Source: Nitzschia sp. pyKryTriq1 (taxonomy: Eukaryota; Bacillariophyta; Bacillariophyceae; Bacillariales; Bacillariaceae). From it: a stretch of DNA of 64,000 nucleotides. The notes below the pieces were generated by a model. It saw only the letters and a program-made list of their open reading frames with translations. It was not told the origin of the DNA and made no database searches. Below are positions 20,260 through 29,562 of this stretch, one piece after another. The translations under genes and the position numbers were made by a program. Numbering within the stretch: position 1 is the first letter of the stretch; each line of letters opens with the position of its first letter. Location: assembly GCA_956465555.1 (NCBI GenBank), contig OY101123.1, positions 1,240,001 to 1,304,000 of the forward strand, read 5' to 3'.

Positions 20260-21224
20260 CGTCGAGCGGCGAGCCGATGTGGTGCCTGTCCGAGTAGAAT
20301 GAATACCCTGTTTTTTGTCGCCTTGCCTTGATACTTCCACAACAAGAACAGAATGCTAATAATGGTCTTGCTTTATGTTCAATGTGCTCGTGCCTCGTGC
20401 TACAGTATTTGTGTGTTTTGTGTGTTGTGTACTTCGTGTAGGAGTTCCAGTAATACCGTAGTAGCGGTACAGTACTTGTGTAGGTCCTACTCGCACGCAA
20501 TGTGCTGAGCGCGAAGCAACGAACGCAACTAAAAGCGGGGAATCGAGTTAGTCATCATCGCTCGAGCTCAAGAAGTGAACGCTTCGGCGGTCGGTGAAGT
20601 ACTGTAACAGCATGCAGAAGATGACGTCTCATGCAAGAGGTACAATATTATGGCAAGCCATAATATTATTGTAGACTACCTCTTGTCTCATGTGACACGT
20701 CTGCCGGCCTGACTTCTACTCGTGACTCGTCACGTGTCTCAACTTGATATCTCCGCTCAGATATTATAGTTTCACTTATTGCTACTACTTCTGTGTGATC
20801 AAGTGCAGTAGGCACAATCCAGAGCCAGGCGGGGTACCACTTGACGGCGACTGTGCCGACCTATCGACTATTAGGTTGCTGAGGTAATCGTCCTCTGGAT
20901 CCGTCATGGTGGATTGTTGTGTGGTGTCAAAACACAGGTGCTGCTGTCATGCTGGCATCGATCATCGCTAGCTGATAGTAACATGGATCCAAGGTCGCTT
21001 GGACTCAGCACGACTGACGGACGTCTATACTACACGTCTAATTTCAATATTCTATCTCCCCACGAGAACCCTTTTTCCATCAACTCCCCAATGATATATA
21101 AGACACCTTCCAGAAGCATTGATAAGGCTCTACTACACAAATATGTGGTGGTCTTCTTACATTGTATCATTTGGATGAATCAGGATATCAAGCATATAAC
21201 AACCGCCCACCAGCTCCCCAATGT
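20260..21224. other. Gene-poor stretch with a hairpin
   Basis: About 965 bp. Holds the inverted repeat at 20634-20685 and small GTAC-containing words near 20460-20475. Short frames here show no motifs. Confidence 0.5.
20634..20685. repeat. Imperfect hairpin / inverted repeat
   Basis: Outer arms CAAGAGGTA and TACCTCTTG pair perfectly. Inner arms AATATTATGGC and GCCATAATATT pair perfectly around AA. About 20 pairs in total with a small bulge on the right side. Could be a MITE remnant or a structured transcript. Confidence 0.7.
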
Positions 21225-22076
21225 CTACTGCTTCGCACGAAGAGGCTTGTTGTTGTTCCTCTTTGTTCCTCGAGACTGCTCCAGCAAGTAGACGGCGTAT
21301 TCTCCCGCACCGAGGCAAATCCACGCTGCAATCATACCGGAAACTTTGAAAGCATTCTTTTGCTTTTCCGGAGACACAGGTCTGGAGCTGTGAATAGCTT
21401 GATAGACTGTACTAATCAATACTCTTTGAAGGGCAACCCAAATCCCACTGGAAATATGGCGGACGATCCATTTCTCATGTGCGGCAAACTTTCGATCCCT
21501 GGCACTTTTGAGCGCCGCAAGAGATGTACCCATGAAATAGAATGTCAATAGGATCAGAAACGGCTTGGAGGGGAAAATGTCGGGCTTGTCCACGTCAAAG
21601 TAATTCTCAAAGAGCAAATCTCGTTTGATAATGAGAAAGACTCCAGCACCCATCACCAACGATGTCAGGATGAATACGTAACCCGAAATTCTATGAAGTC
21701 GTGGCCGTGTTTTCCGAAGTGTCGGATGCAATTGGAGGGGAATCGCGCCCGCCCATAATGCACCGGGAAGGATGTGCATCAGGTGGACGGCTGTGTGACC
21801 AGCGTACTTGTTCAAAATTTGTGGAGGTGTCGGCCCATCAGGGTCCATGAAGGAAAAGATAATATTGTCATGAAGTTTAGACCTTCCGACTAACCAAGAC
21901 GATGGTGCAATCAAAATCCAAAATACCATCATTACCGATAAGGCCGACGTGACCACGTAGAGCCTATTCAGAATTGGCTGCCGGTCAAAGGACGCAAGCT
22001 GGGCTTGGCACATGATGATGTATGGTGTGATTGGTGTGGCACTTGTTCTTTGACGTCGTCCACATGAACCTCTCAT
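21225..22076 (-). CDS. DUF2306-type multi-pass membrane protein
   Basis: 283 aa from ATG 22076; an internal ATG at 22013 (MCQAQLASF) is an alternative. About six hydrophobic helices are visible, including VVTSALSVMMVFWILIA, LHRISGYVFILTSLVMGAG, PFLILLTFYFMGTSLAAL and VSGMIAAWICLGAGEYAVYL. Conserved His residues sit at helix ends (HTAVHLMHILPG, RPRLHRISGYV, AHEKWIVRHISSGIWV), the pattern of DUF2306/heme-like integral proteins. Function is unknown for the family; the spaced His residues could bind heme or metal. C-terminus is basic. Confidence 0.75.
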   Translation of the reverse strand: MRGSCGRRQRTSATPITPYIIMCQAQLASFDRQPILNRLYVVTSALSVMMVFWILIAPSSWLVGRSKLHDNIIFSFMDPDGPTPPQILNKYAGHTAVHLMHILPGALWAGAIPLQLHPTLRKTRPRLHRISGYVFILTSLVMGAGVFLIIKRDLLFENYFDVDKPDIFPSKPFLILLTFYFMGTSLAALKSARDRKFAAHEKWIVRHISSGIWVALQRVLISTVYQAIHSSRPVSPEKQKNAFKVSGMIAAWICLGAGEYAVYLLEQSRGTKRNNNKPLRAKQ

Positions 22077-22756
22077 CCCCGAGCAGCACAGTAGGGGGTC
22101 ATGTCAATGCCGATGATGATGACACCTGTAGTACTAGTGTTTTCCTTTTTATCGTCCTTTTATTATTACTCTGCTGCTGTTTGTAGTCCATCATCCGCAC
22201 CTCGTCGGATGAGCGGACGGATGCGTGATGGGTGGGTGGTGGGTGATGTTGGTCACGAATCCACGAGTCCCGTCAATCGCTAACAACAACTACTAACAAA
22301 GCCATCGTGTGGCTTCTGGCGTATCTGCCAGTCCACTAGCTCTCTTTCTCTCTGTAGTCTAAACAATGATCAAATCTAAAATAATGTAAGATCTAGCTCT
22401 ACTTCTGTAAAATCTTCCGTCACATAGACGAAAAAGTCACAATATTTGACTGTTGATGCGCTTGGGGTGAAGGAGGAAGAAGCCTTTTTGAACCAAGAAC
22501 GTTATGGCGGAGGCCAACTGTGGGATTTCTCTCGGGCGCCAATATGAAGAATATTGTGAATCCTTGATTGAGATCTTGTTGGACCTCTGGTAGTTGTCGT
22601 CTTCAGGCCTGCATTCAAGAGGCTGTTGGTCCATAGACCCGTTGGCGGGGTCGGGTGATCATGATATTGTGCACCTGGTACGTGTACGGCGGCACTTCTT
22701 CACGTCGAAGGGCAGGGAAACCACAACCGACGATGAATTATACGTTCAAATCATGC

Positions 22757-22981
22757 TCAGCAGTCAACGAAGACATACTCCTGCCGAATCTTTCTTACAG
22801 CAGTTGTTGCCGCTGCTGCGATGACAACAACGGCAGAGGACACAATGAACAGCATGTTGTTGTGTGGATCTCCTCCCCGAGAGGTTGTTTGAGAAGCGAT
22901 CAAGTACGAATGTGGATCGAAAGCTGATCGATGTTTCGAATAGATGGATTCTGCTGATACAAGTAGTGAGGAAGAAGTCAT
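22757..22981 (-). CDS. Possible small membrane protein
   Basis: 74 aa from ATG 22981 with one clear hydrophobic helix near the C-terminus (MLFIVSSAVVVIAAAATTAV) followed by basic RKIR. Unrecognised. It may also be part of a longer spliced gene running to about 22440, where another short frame exists. Could be chance. Confidence 0.25.
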   Translation of the reverse strand: MTSSSLLVSAESIYSKHRSAFDPHSYLIASQTTSRGGDPHNNMLFIVSSAVVVIAAAATTAVRKIRQEYVFVDC

Positions 22982-23068
22982 CTCTGTCTTCTAAAATCTG
23001 GATACGAATGAATGCTTTTATTTTCTTTGAGGTTTGACGGGCTTTTGTTGTTTTGTGGTGACTTGAAG

Positions 23069-23129
23069 GCAGGGGTCCATAGCGCGCGAAGAGCTCAGAC
23101 TGAGCTCTTCGCGCGCTATGGACCCCTGC
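23069..23129. repeat. Perfect 61-nt palindrome (30-bp arms, 1-nt centre)
   Basis: Arms 23069-23098 and 23100-23129 are exact reverse complements around a single A at 23099; the arm begins GCAGGGGTCCATAGCGCGCG. The word CTTGAAGG occurs on both outer sides in the same orientation. Arms this identical suggest a very recent foldback or a strongly maintained structure. Confidence 0.9.
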
Positions 23130-23678
23130 TTGAAGGAAGTTCCCGTTTTTGCCGTCCTTTTTCGATAATAATTGTTAAAATTGAAGCTTGATCCTCCTGG
23201 CGGGGAATAGAAAACGAGAAGAGCGTCGGACACTCTTATTGGAGTGGGAAGCGAAGAACAAGCGCGGAGAACATGGGGCTATTCTTTGCTTTGGAGCGGC
23301 TGCTCCAGCTGCCTTCTAAAAGTGCGTCATTCAGCGTAAATAATTACGTCGCGCCAGCGCACTCGTGACTGCTCCTCCTCCTGGTATGAAGTGTACACGA
23401 TATGTACCAGGCAGGCTAGCGGCGCAAATGGACTCACTCTTGCTCGAATTTGTGCGTTAAGTCTGCCCATCGCCCGCTCGCCCGTACCTCGTACATAACA
23501 CGTAAGCGCGTTCAGTCACGAATTGACACCTGTGAAGAAACGTGTTGAAACGAACCACTCGCATGGCCCTTTCACTGCCAAACCAAGATGGCAATGTCGT
23601 AATATACAGATCGTAATAATAATAATAACCAATGGAAAATGGATTGCAGTCCGGATTGACAATCGCAGCCGAGTGTGA

Positions 23679-23951
23679 CTAGACCGTTGGAGATCTCGTA
23701 CTCCTTCGTAAGCTAGTAGCTAGTTGATTAAACCAATGCAGCCTCGCATGCATCCTATTTCTGATCGAAGTAGGATTTTTCCTTTTGGGCTGATTTTCAA
23801 TCCTTTCTCTTTCAATGGAAACATCATCATCGTCTTTGTGCTTTGTCGGAATAGGTCCTTTGAGACGTTTGCTATCTGCACCTCTGCGGGGTGTTGCGGA
23901 CGTTACTTTCGGGACCGATTTGGTCTTGGTTGGTTTTTTACGGGTCATCAT
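23679..23951 (-). CDS. Possible small basic protein
   Basis: 90 aa from ATG 23951, rich in Lys, Arg, Thr and Pro with one Asp run. No recognised motif. It may be noise in a gene-poor stretch. Confidence 0.2.
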   Translation of the reverse strand: MMTRKKPTKTKSVPKVTSATPRRGADSKRLKGPIPTKHKDDDDVSIERERIENQPKRKNPTSIRNRMHARLHWFNQLATSLRRSTRSPTV

Positions 23952-24236
23952 GGTCGTTGGCTACGTAGAGTTACTACGGTGCGAAGACGTAGGAATTTAG
24001 TGCGGTGTCGGTTGCGGAGTCTTCGAATGATGTACTGAAAGACTTGTGTCAAAAGTGATCTATGTATGTAGAGAGGGCTACGGTAGTACGAGAAGCGAGT
24101 TTTTGAGTCCATTTGAGGCTAGTAATGTCACAGCCCTAAAATGCGCGATAATACGCATGATCCAGCGGGCAGTCATGTTTGAGTACTGTAGTAGTGAAAT
24201 CTACAATACTACTACCTAGGGTGGACTATTGCTTGT

Positions 24237-24239
<3 letters not shown>

Positions 24240-24271
<32 letters not shown>
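24240..24271. repeat. (GA)16 microsatellite
   Basis: Uninterrupted GA dinucleotides 3' of the hydroxyisobutyrate dehydrogenase gene. Confidence 0.95.
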
Positions 24272-24273
<2 letters not shown>

Positions 24274-24450
24274 ATTATCTCTATCGTAAAGCTCGACTCT
24301 TCTTCGTTCCTACTACTGTACTTCAGTTCACGCAGCTACAATTTTAGCTGACGGTAAACTCTCTTTCACCTACTACCGGTATGACTTATGTATTATGTAT
24401 GATACCGACGAGAAAAGTCTACTGGTCGTCCAGGGGTTCCAGCAACACAT

Positions 24451-25449
24451 CTACTTGCCTTTCAGAAATTGTAATATCACACCGAAATCCTTGTCGCCGA
24501 GACCTCGTGCTTCCGCTAGTTGATATAGTTCTTTGGTAGCATTTCCCAAGGGCAATGCAACATGTGCTTCTGATCCAGCTGATACTGCCAGGCCCAGATC
24601 CTTTAGCATCAACCGCGAGCCAAATCCACCCACGTAGTCCTTGGACGCTGGCGAGTTGGCAAGAGCGGCTACCTTTGGATGGGGATTATTGACCTCGCAA
24701 CTCCATGATTTTGCCGTCGATGTATTCATAACATCTGCCAAGACTACCGGGTCGACTCCCAGTGCCTCTCCTAAATTCATGGCCTCACAAATTCCTACCA
24801 TCTGTGCAGCCAACGCCAAATTGTTGCATAGTTTTACGACAGCACCCGCTCCCGGGCCACCGCAGGCAATGACTCGCTGACCCATACATTCTAACACGGG
24901 CTGAACACGATGCTTCAATGTGGCTTCGTCGCTTCCTACCATAAATGTCAACGTCTTGTTTTCTGCACCTTTCACCCCACCGGAAACCGGTGCGTCCACG
25001 AACAAGTGGCCTTCCACGCCAAAAAGATCGTTCCAATATCGACTAGTGGTCGGACTCACCGTCGAGCAATCAATGATTGTGGAGTTTTCTCGACAATTTC
25101 CTAGAATTTGTTTCATGACGGCATCGACAGCCGCGTCACCCGGCAGCATCGTGACAAAGGTGTGCGTATCGGCTGCCATTTGTTCGATCGAGCCGGCAGA
25201 CGCAATTCCTTGTTCGTTTGCTTTGGCCAGTGCACTTTGGTGCAGGTCATAGACCACAACATTATTGGATTTCGCCAAGTTGATACTCATGGGGAAACCC
25301 ATATTTCCTAGGCCCAAAAATCCAATGGTGGCTCCCTCTGAAACGGTCGACGGCGACGAAAGATACCGATGTCGACCGAGACATTGTTGGATGCCATTGC
25401 GAAGAATCAATGGGCGATGACGAAGAATGAGCCGGCCTTGGCGAAGCAT
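24451..25449 (-). CDS. 3-hydroxyisobutyrate dehydrogenase, mitochondrial
   Basis: 332 aa from ATG 25449. Residues 1-32 are Arg/Leu-rich without acids (MLRQGRLILRHRPLILRNGI), a typical mitochondrial presequence. GFLGLGNMGFPMS (43-55) is the NAD-binding loop. FVDAPVSGGVKGAENKTL is the substrate-binding signature. GPGAGAVVKLCNNL carries the catalytic Lys, and MLKDLGLA is the C-terminal signature. It oxidises 3-hydroxyisobutyrate to methylmalonate semialdehyde in valine breakdown. Length and motifs are normal. Other beta-hydroxyacid dehydrogenases share the fold, but the presequence and motif set favour HIBADH. Confidence 0.92.
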   Translation of the reverse strand: MLRQGRLILRHRPLILRNGIQQCLGRHRYLSSPSTVSEGATIGFLGLGNMGFPMSINLAKSNNVVVYDLHQSALAKANEQGIASAGSIEQMAADTHTFVTMLPGDAAVDAVMKQILGNCRENSTIIDCSTVSPTTSRYWNDLFGVEGHLFVDAPVSGGVKGAENKTLTFMVGSDEATLKHRVQPVLECMGQRVIACGGPGAGAVVKLCNNLALAAQMVGICEAMNLGEALGVDPVVLADVMNTSTAKSWSCEVNNPHPKVAALANSPASKDYVGGFGSRLMLKDLGLAVSAGSEAHVALPLGNATKELYQLAEARGLGDKDFGVILQFLKGK

Positions 25450-26066
25450 GATTGTTGTGTCAAAAAGGATATGGTGTTCGGTCGACAAAGAAGGATTTCT
25501 TGAGGAGGTTGTCAACACACAATGACACAAAACAACTGAGATGTTCAGAACAGAACATCGTTTCGCAAGAAGAAGATGTCACGTTTGATGGGGATCATGA
25601 TGTATTTAGTGCGAACTACAGGCTTTCAGCTCATGACTAGCACACGACTGAGTGGACTGGGACGACCACAGATATGGCGGGCGACATCCTCACGATGATG
25701 AAGTACGAGTCTACCGGCACACATAGGTACAGCAGTACGGTTCGAAGAGGATGGTATCGGATGCGAAATCAACATATTTTGTATCAATATACTATTATTG
25801 CAATGATCATTTCACTGCAACCGGACTGATTATGCTGTATACTACTTTGTAACCGTCGCCAAAGTAAATTCTAGAGATATGGTGCAGGAGATGCTTGTTA
25901 ACGATTCTCTGAAGACAGAAAGACGGCAAAAGGGCGGGTTGTCCGTCCAGCCGAAGCTATGAACAATGTCATCCGACCCAACCAAGCCCAAGTGATTCCA
26001 TTTGCAAGAGCACTTCCTTTCACATTATGTGCATCGCCAATTTGCTTTTTGAACGAACTACTGAAC
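25450..26066. other. Intergenic
   Basis: Upstream of HIBADH and downstream of EMG1 (both minus). Nothing recognisable beyond short A/T-rich runs. Confidence 0.5.
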
Positions 26067-26897
26067 CTAAACAATTCCCCAGTGGTGTTCGATACCAGTC
26101 ATGACTCGAGACAAAGCCGAGGCTCCACTCAGAGGATATTTACTGATACTCAGCATCTTTTCAATATAGGGATGGTCTTCAATGGTGATATGACCGGTGC
26201 TCATGGCTCCCACCACCAAGCACGTCGGTGGTTGATTTGCCGAAACTTCTGGGTCCACACCGACAATCGTCTTGGGCAACGTAATCGGTGAGTACAAGGT
26301 TCCTTCACAAGAGAATCCATAGCATCGTGTACCAGGTGGCAAATGTTGTGAAAAAGGATTCTTGATCACTTTGAGCAAGGTTGTCGAATCATTGCCCGCC
26401 TTGATTTTCATCTTGTGCAAAAGTTGGACCATCAAACCGGCAAAACGTTTGTAGGTACGGGGAATACGGATACTCGAATGCACGTCAATCAAGACTTTGG
26501 TCTTTGTATGGATGTATACTTTGAGAAGACCTGCCTTGTTCAAAGGGCTGTCCAAGAGAGCCAGCAATTCCTGGTGCAGAATATCCGGTCGAAAGGAGTT
26601 GGGATCGACTCGAAGCTTCCTCTTGCACAACTCGCGATGATCGTCGCAGTTGAGTAATTCATAAATGCCCCGCTTATTCTTGACGGTCTCCAAGGTAGCT
26701 TGATCCAATAGCACGATGAACGGTGGCTGTTTGGACTTTTTGAAGACGGCAGTACTCTCCGAGCTCACATCCAAGGGAGTCGATGAGAGAGCATTCCCAG
26801 CATTAAAGGCTGTCTTGATTTTCTTGGAGGGGCGTTCCTGCTGCTCGTCTTGGCCGATTTCATTATCAGAATCTTCTTCAGAGGAGGAGGCGGACAT
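26067..26897 (-). CDS. EMG1: rRNA pseudouridine N1-methyltransferase EMG1/NEP1
   Basis: 276 aa from ATG 26897. Residues 1-60 are acidic and disordered (MSASSSEEDSDNEIGQDEQQ). The SPOUT-class core follows: PPFIVLLDQATLETVKNKRG, YELLNCDDH, RPDILHQELLALLDSPLNKA, VLIDVHSSIRIPRTYKRFAG, LPPGTRCYGFS and VVGAMSTGHI. The C-terminus YPLSGASALSRVMTGIEHHW is diagnostic of Nep1. The enzyme methylates N1 of a pseudouridine in 18S rRNA and is needed for 40S subunit assembly in the nucleolus. Complete, single exon. Confidence 0.96.
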   Translation of the reverse strand: MSASSSEEDSDNEIGQDEQQERPSKKIKTAFNAGNALSSTPLDVSSESTAVFKKSKQPPFIVLLDQATLETVKNKRGIYELLNCDDHRELCKRKLRVDPNSFRPDILHQELLALLDSPLNKAGLLKVYIHTKTKVLIDVHSSIRIPRTYKRFAGLMVQLLHKMKIKAGNDSTTLLKVIKNPFSQHLPPGTRCYGFSCEGTLYSPITLPKTIVGVDPEVSANQPPTCLVVGAMSTGHITIEDHPYIEKMLSISKYPLSGASALSRVMTGIEHHWGIV

Positions 26898-27187
26898 GAT
26901 TGTTGGGAGTTGAATGACAAGAAAGCACAATAATCAATACCGGTAAGAATAGTCCAAGAAGATTGTCGCCAGACAAGAAATAGAATTGGCGGGAAAGAAA
27001 ACGAGAAACGAGAAAAAATAATGAAGGTTCGTCGTTTGGCGTTTTGTTGGTCGGGGTTGCTCTTCGGGAGATGGACAGACGAAAAGTGGATGACTAACCT
27101 GACTCACTTACCGTACTCATATTATGGACCCATCGAGGACCCAACCCAACCTCATTTTACTTTACAGCATCTTCAAAGGCAAATCCA

Positions 27188-27257
<70 letters not shown>

Positions 27258-27738
27258 GGTACTTGTACGAATATCTAGTGGTAATAGAGAGATAAAAGAA
27301 GTAGAGAGTTTTCCTTTTGAAACAGACGGGGCGGGGTTCTTCTTGGCTAGAATGAATGAATCAGTCGCACTAGTCGTCTACCAAAATTCAAAACTGATCA
27401 CGATGATCAAGATTCTTCAAGATGCATGCGAGAGTTTTGGATTACCGCGCTTCTGGCGTGTCCGATCCATTTACGGTTGACGTACAGAACAAACTTCAAG
27501 AGAAATCAATAATTACCATTCCAATGCACATGGATTAACTCTATTTTTGTGACATTCCCGTGACATCTTCCACCGCAAAGATCTCCGTTGGGCGGCGGCT
27601 TCTCATTTCGTGCAAGAAGAACAGCTTTTGTTCTTATGACTAACTTTTCATCTTCCATCTTCAATCTGCCAGTCTGCCAACATCCCGCAGGATACACACA
27701 ATAATAACACAAACAACTAACGACTTGCAGTAACGACA
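26898..27738. other. Intergenic, divergent promoter with microsatellite
   Basis: Between EMG1 (minus) and the flavin monooxygenase (plus). Holds a (TC)31 tract at 27193-27255. Frames through the tract are low-complexity artefacts. Confidence 0.6.
27193..27255. repeat. (TC)31 microsatellite
   Basis: 63-base uninterrupted TC run. With the (GA)16 tract at 24240 it brackets the HIBADH-EMG1 pair. Confidence 0.95.
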
Positions 27739-29367
27739 ATGCCCCGACATATATTGATCCGAGCCATTGCTTCTGAAAGGCGGATATTGCGTCACAACCA
27801 GCGTTTCTTTTCCAGCCCCAAAAATGGAGATCGTCTCCGCGTCGCCGTTTGTGGCGGTGGCGTCGCTGGCTTGTCGGTCGCCCTTCATTTAGCGCCCTTG
27901 GTCTCTGCCGGAAAGATCAGTGGACCGATCGATGTCTTTGAAGCAGGTGGTCATAGTAGTAGAGACATTGGAGTGGGTGTCTGGAGTACGGCACTCGATC
28001 CGTTCCGTGTCTCCGACGTGGATTCGCATCAGCTGGTCTACAATGACTTGATCAAACATGGGTGCTTTGTTCGAGATGTGGGGTATCGAACTCCTAGAGG
28101 ACACTGGTTAGCAACCAGTCGTCTGGATGGCACCATGCCAGATTTGCTATTTTTACGGGAAAAGGACTTGCTCTCGGCGTTGCGCAAAGCGGTGCATCGC
28201 GAGGAACAAAAAGGAAACATTTCGTTGCTTTCAAATTCTCGAGTGGATTCGATTTTTGAAGAGTCCACTGAACCTTGGTCGGCACCTCTTGTGCTGAAGG
28301 AACGTTCGAAACCCACTGAGAGAGACTATCACTTGATTGTGGCAGCGGACGGCATGAACTCGGTCATTAGGAAACATTATGGTGGCCACATTTGCTCTCG
28401 CGGCACCATGTCTGGGTCCAGTCCTCTCGATATCGGACATGCTTCTGGAGAGGCAACGACGAGCTGGTTGGTGACTGGCCAAGCCGAAGCCACGGGCGTC
28501 CAGGATCGTGAATATACAGTCTTTCGAGGAAATTCGCCGCTTTCGATGGAAGACCTCAACATGGACAAATCCTTTCAGACGTGGGGCGAAGGGAAAAGTA
28601 TGCGATTTGCGACGGTGCCAATGATTTTCCCGTCGAATGCAACTCGAAAAGAGCAGCAGGTCTGGTTCATTACCATTGATGATGACGGTATTCGGCAGGA
28701 GCCGGATCCTGCAGTAAGACGCGACAAACTCTTGGAAGCATTTCGAGACTGGCATGATCCCATTGGTCGACTTGTGGAGTCGACTCCTCCAGAAGATATT
28801 ATCATGGAAAGAGCCTTGGCACACAGACACTCTATGGCTCCCGTGGCTAACTTCAATGGAATTTTATCACTGATAAGGGACAAGAAACCTCGTGCCGCAG
28901 GGAACGGTCCTGCCATTATCTTTGTGGGCGATGCTTTCATGACAGTCGATCCCATTCTAGCTCAAGGATTTACTATCGGCATGGAAGGCGCCGCAGCTCT
29001 CCGAACATCTTTGGAGACAGGCTTGGATTCGAAATCTCGGCCCGACTACCCTGATTTGGCATTCGATCCCTATGTTTTGCGTGACGAACTGAAGAATCGA
29101 CATGATGCTCGCCTCTCTCGGTTGATTCACTTGCTGCGGGCTACCGAATTGGTGCAAGCATTGGGCCAACCCACCAGCGGCACCCTCACGGGTCTCATTA
29201 GTCGCGACATTCTACGACCACTCATGCGATTGACGCCCGATTTTATCAAGACTCCAATTTTCAATTTTATGCTCAAATATTCTCTCGGCTTTCCTGAGGA
29301 ATCTACTATCCCCTCCCCTTCACCCTCCAAATCGTCCTCTCCCGAGCCAAGCCCGCAAAAACAATAA
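27739..29367 (+). CDS. Class A FAD-dependent monooxygenase with mitochondrial-type leader
   Basis: 542 aa from ATG 27739. Residues 1-30 are basic and lack acids except one Glu (MPRHILIRAIASERRILRHN), suggesting mitochondrial import. The FAD loop is VAVCGGGVAGLSVAL (~35-49). The mid-protein LIVAADGMNSVIRKH is the DG motif, and FVGDAFMTVDPILAQGFTIG is the GD motif binding FAD ribityl. The family hydroxylates or epoxidises aromatic or terpenoid substrates with NAD(P)H and O2 (salicylate hydroxylase, zeaxanthin epoxidase, ubiquinone-type). No plastid leader is seen, which argues against zeaxanthin epoxidase. The C-terminal ~30 residues are Ser/Pro-rich. Confidence 0.88.
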   Translation: MPRHILIRAIASERRILRHNQRFFSSPKNGDRLRVAVCGGGVAGLSVALHLAPLVSAGKISGPIDVFEAGGHSSRDIGVGVWSTALDPFRVSDVDSHQLVYNDLIKHGCFVRDVGYRTPRGHWLATSRLDGTMPDLLFLREKDLLSALRKAVHREEQKGNISLLSNSRVDSIFEESTEPWSAPLVLKERSKPTERDYHLIVAADGMNSVIRKHYGGHICSRGTMSGSSPLDIGHASGEATTSWLVTGQAEATGVQDREYTVFRGNSPLSMEDLNMDKSFQTWGEGKSMRFATVPMIFPSNATRKEQQVWFITIDDDGIRQEPDPAVRRDKLLEAFRDWHDPIGRLVESTPPEDIIMERALAHRHSMAPVANFNGILSLIRDKKPRAAGNGPAIIFVGDAFMTVDPILAQGFTIGMEGAAALRTSLETGLDSKSRPDYPDLAFDPYVLRDELKNRHDARLSRLIHLLRATELVQALGQPTSGTLTGLISRDILRPLMRLTPDFIKTPIFNFMLKYSLGFPEESTIPSPSPSKSSSPEPSPQKQ

Positions 29368-29562
29368 GGTACATCTACTCTAGAGAGACAATGAGTGATT
29401 TTGATCCACCTGTGGGAGACTCTTTTCTAGGCATGAAGAAGTGTGCTATTGTAAACGTGCTGAAACCTTCACGAAGACCATTGTCTAGGACACGAACGGA
29501 TGCAACCACTTTGCTGCAATGTTATTTGATCTTTCAAAAGCCCCTCTTCCTTAGTCCGCCCT

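Larger units (their letters stand above)
22077..24450. other. Long gene-poor region
   Basis: About 2.4 kb with no well-supported gene. It contains a weak 74-aa frame (22757-22981, minus), a basic 90-aa frame (23679-23951, minus), the 61-nt perfect palindrome and a (GA)n microsatellite. No transposase or RNA gene recognised. Confidence 0.5.

Noticed and set aside
23018-23233. 71-residue frame on the minus strand
   Set aside because: Starts at GTG rather than ATG and runs through the 61-nt palindrome; no motif.
27021-27480. Open frames through the TC tract
   Set aside because: Their length comes from the (TC)31 run, which lacks stops in every forward frame; flanks show no protein features.
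28231-28830. 199-residue minus-strand frame inside the monooxygenase
   Set aside because: Antisense shadow of a gene with complete FAD motifs.
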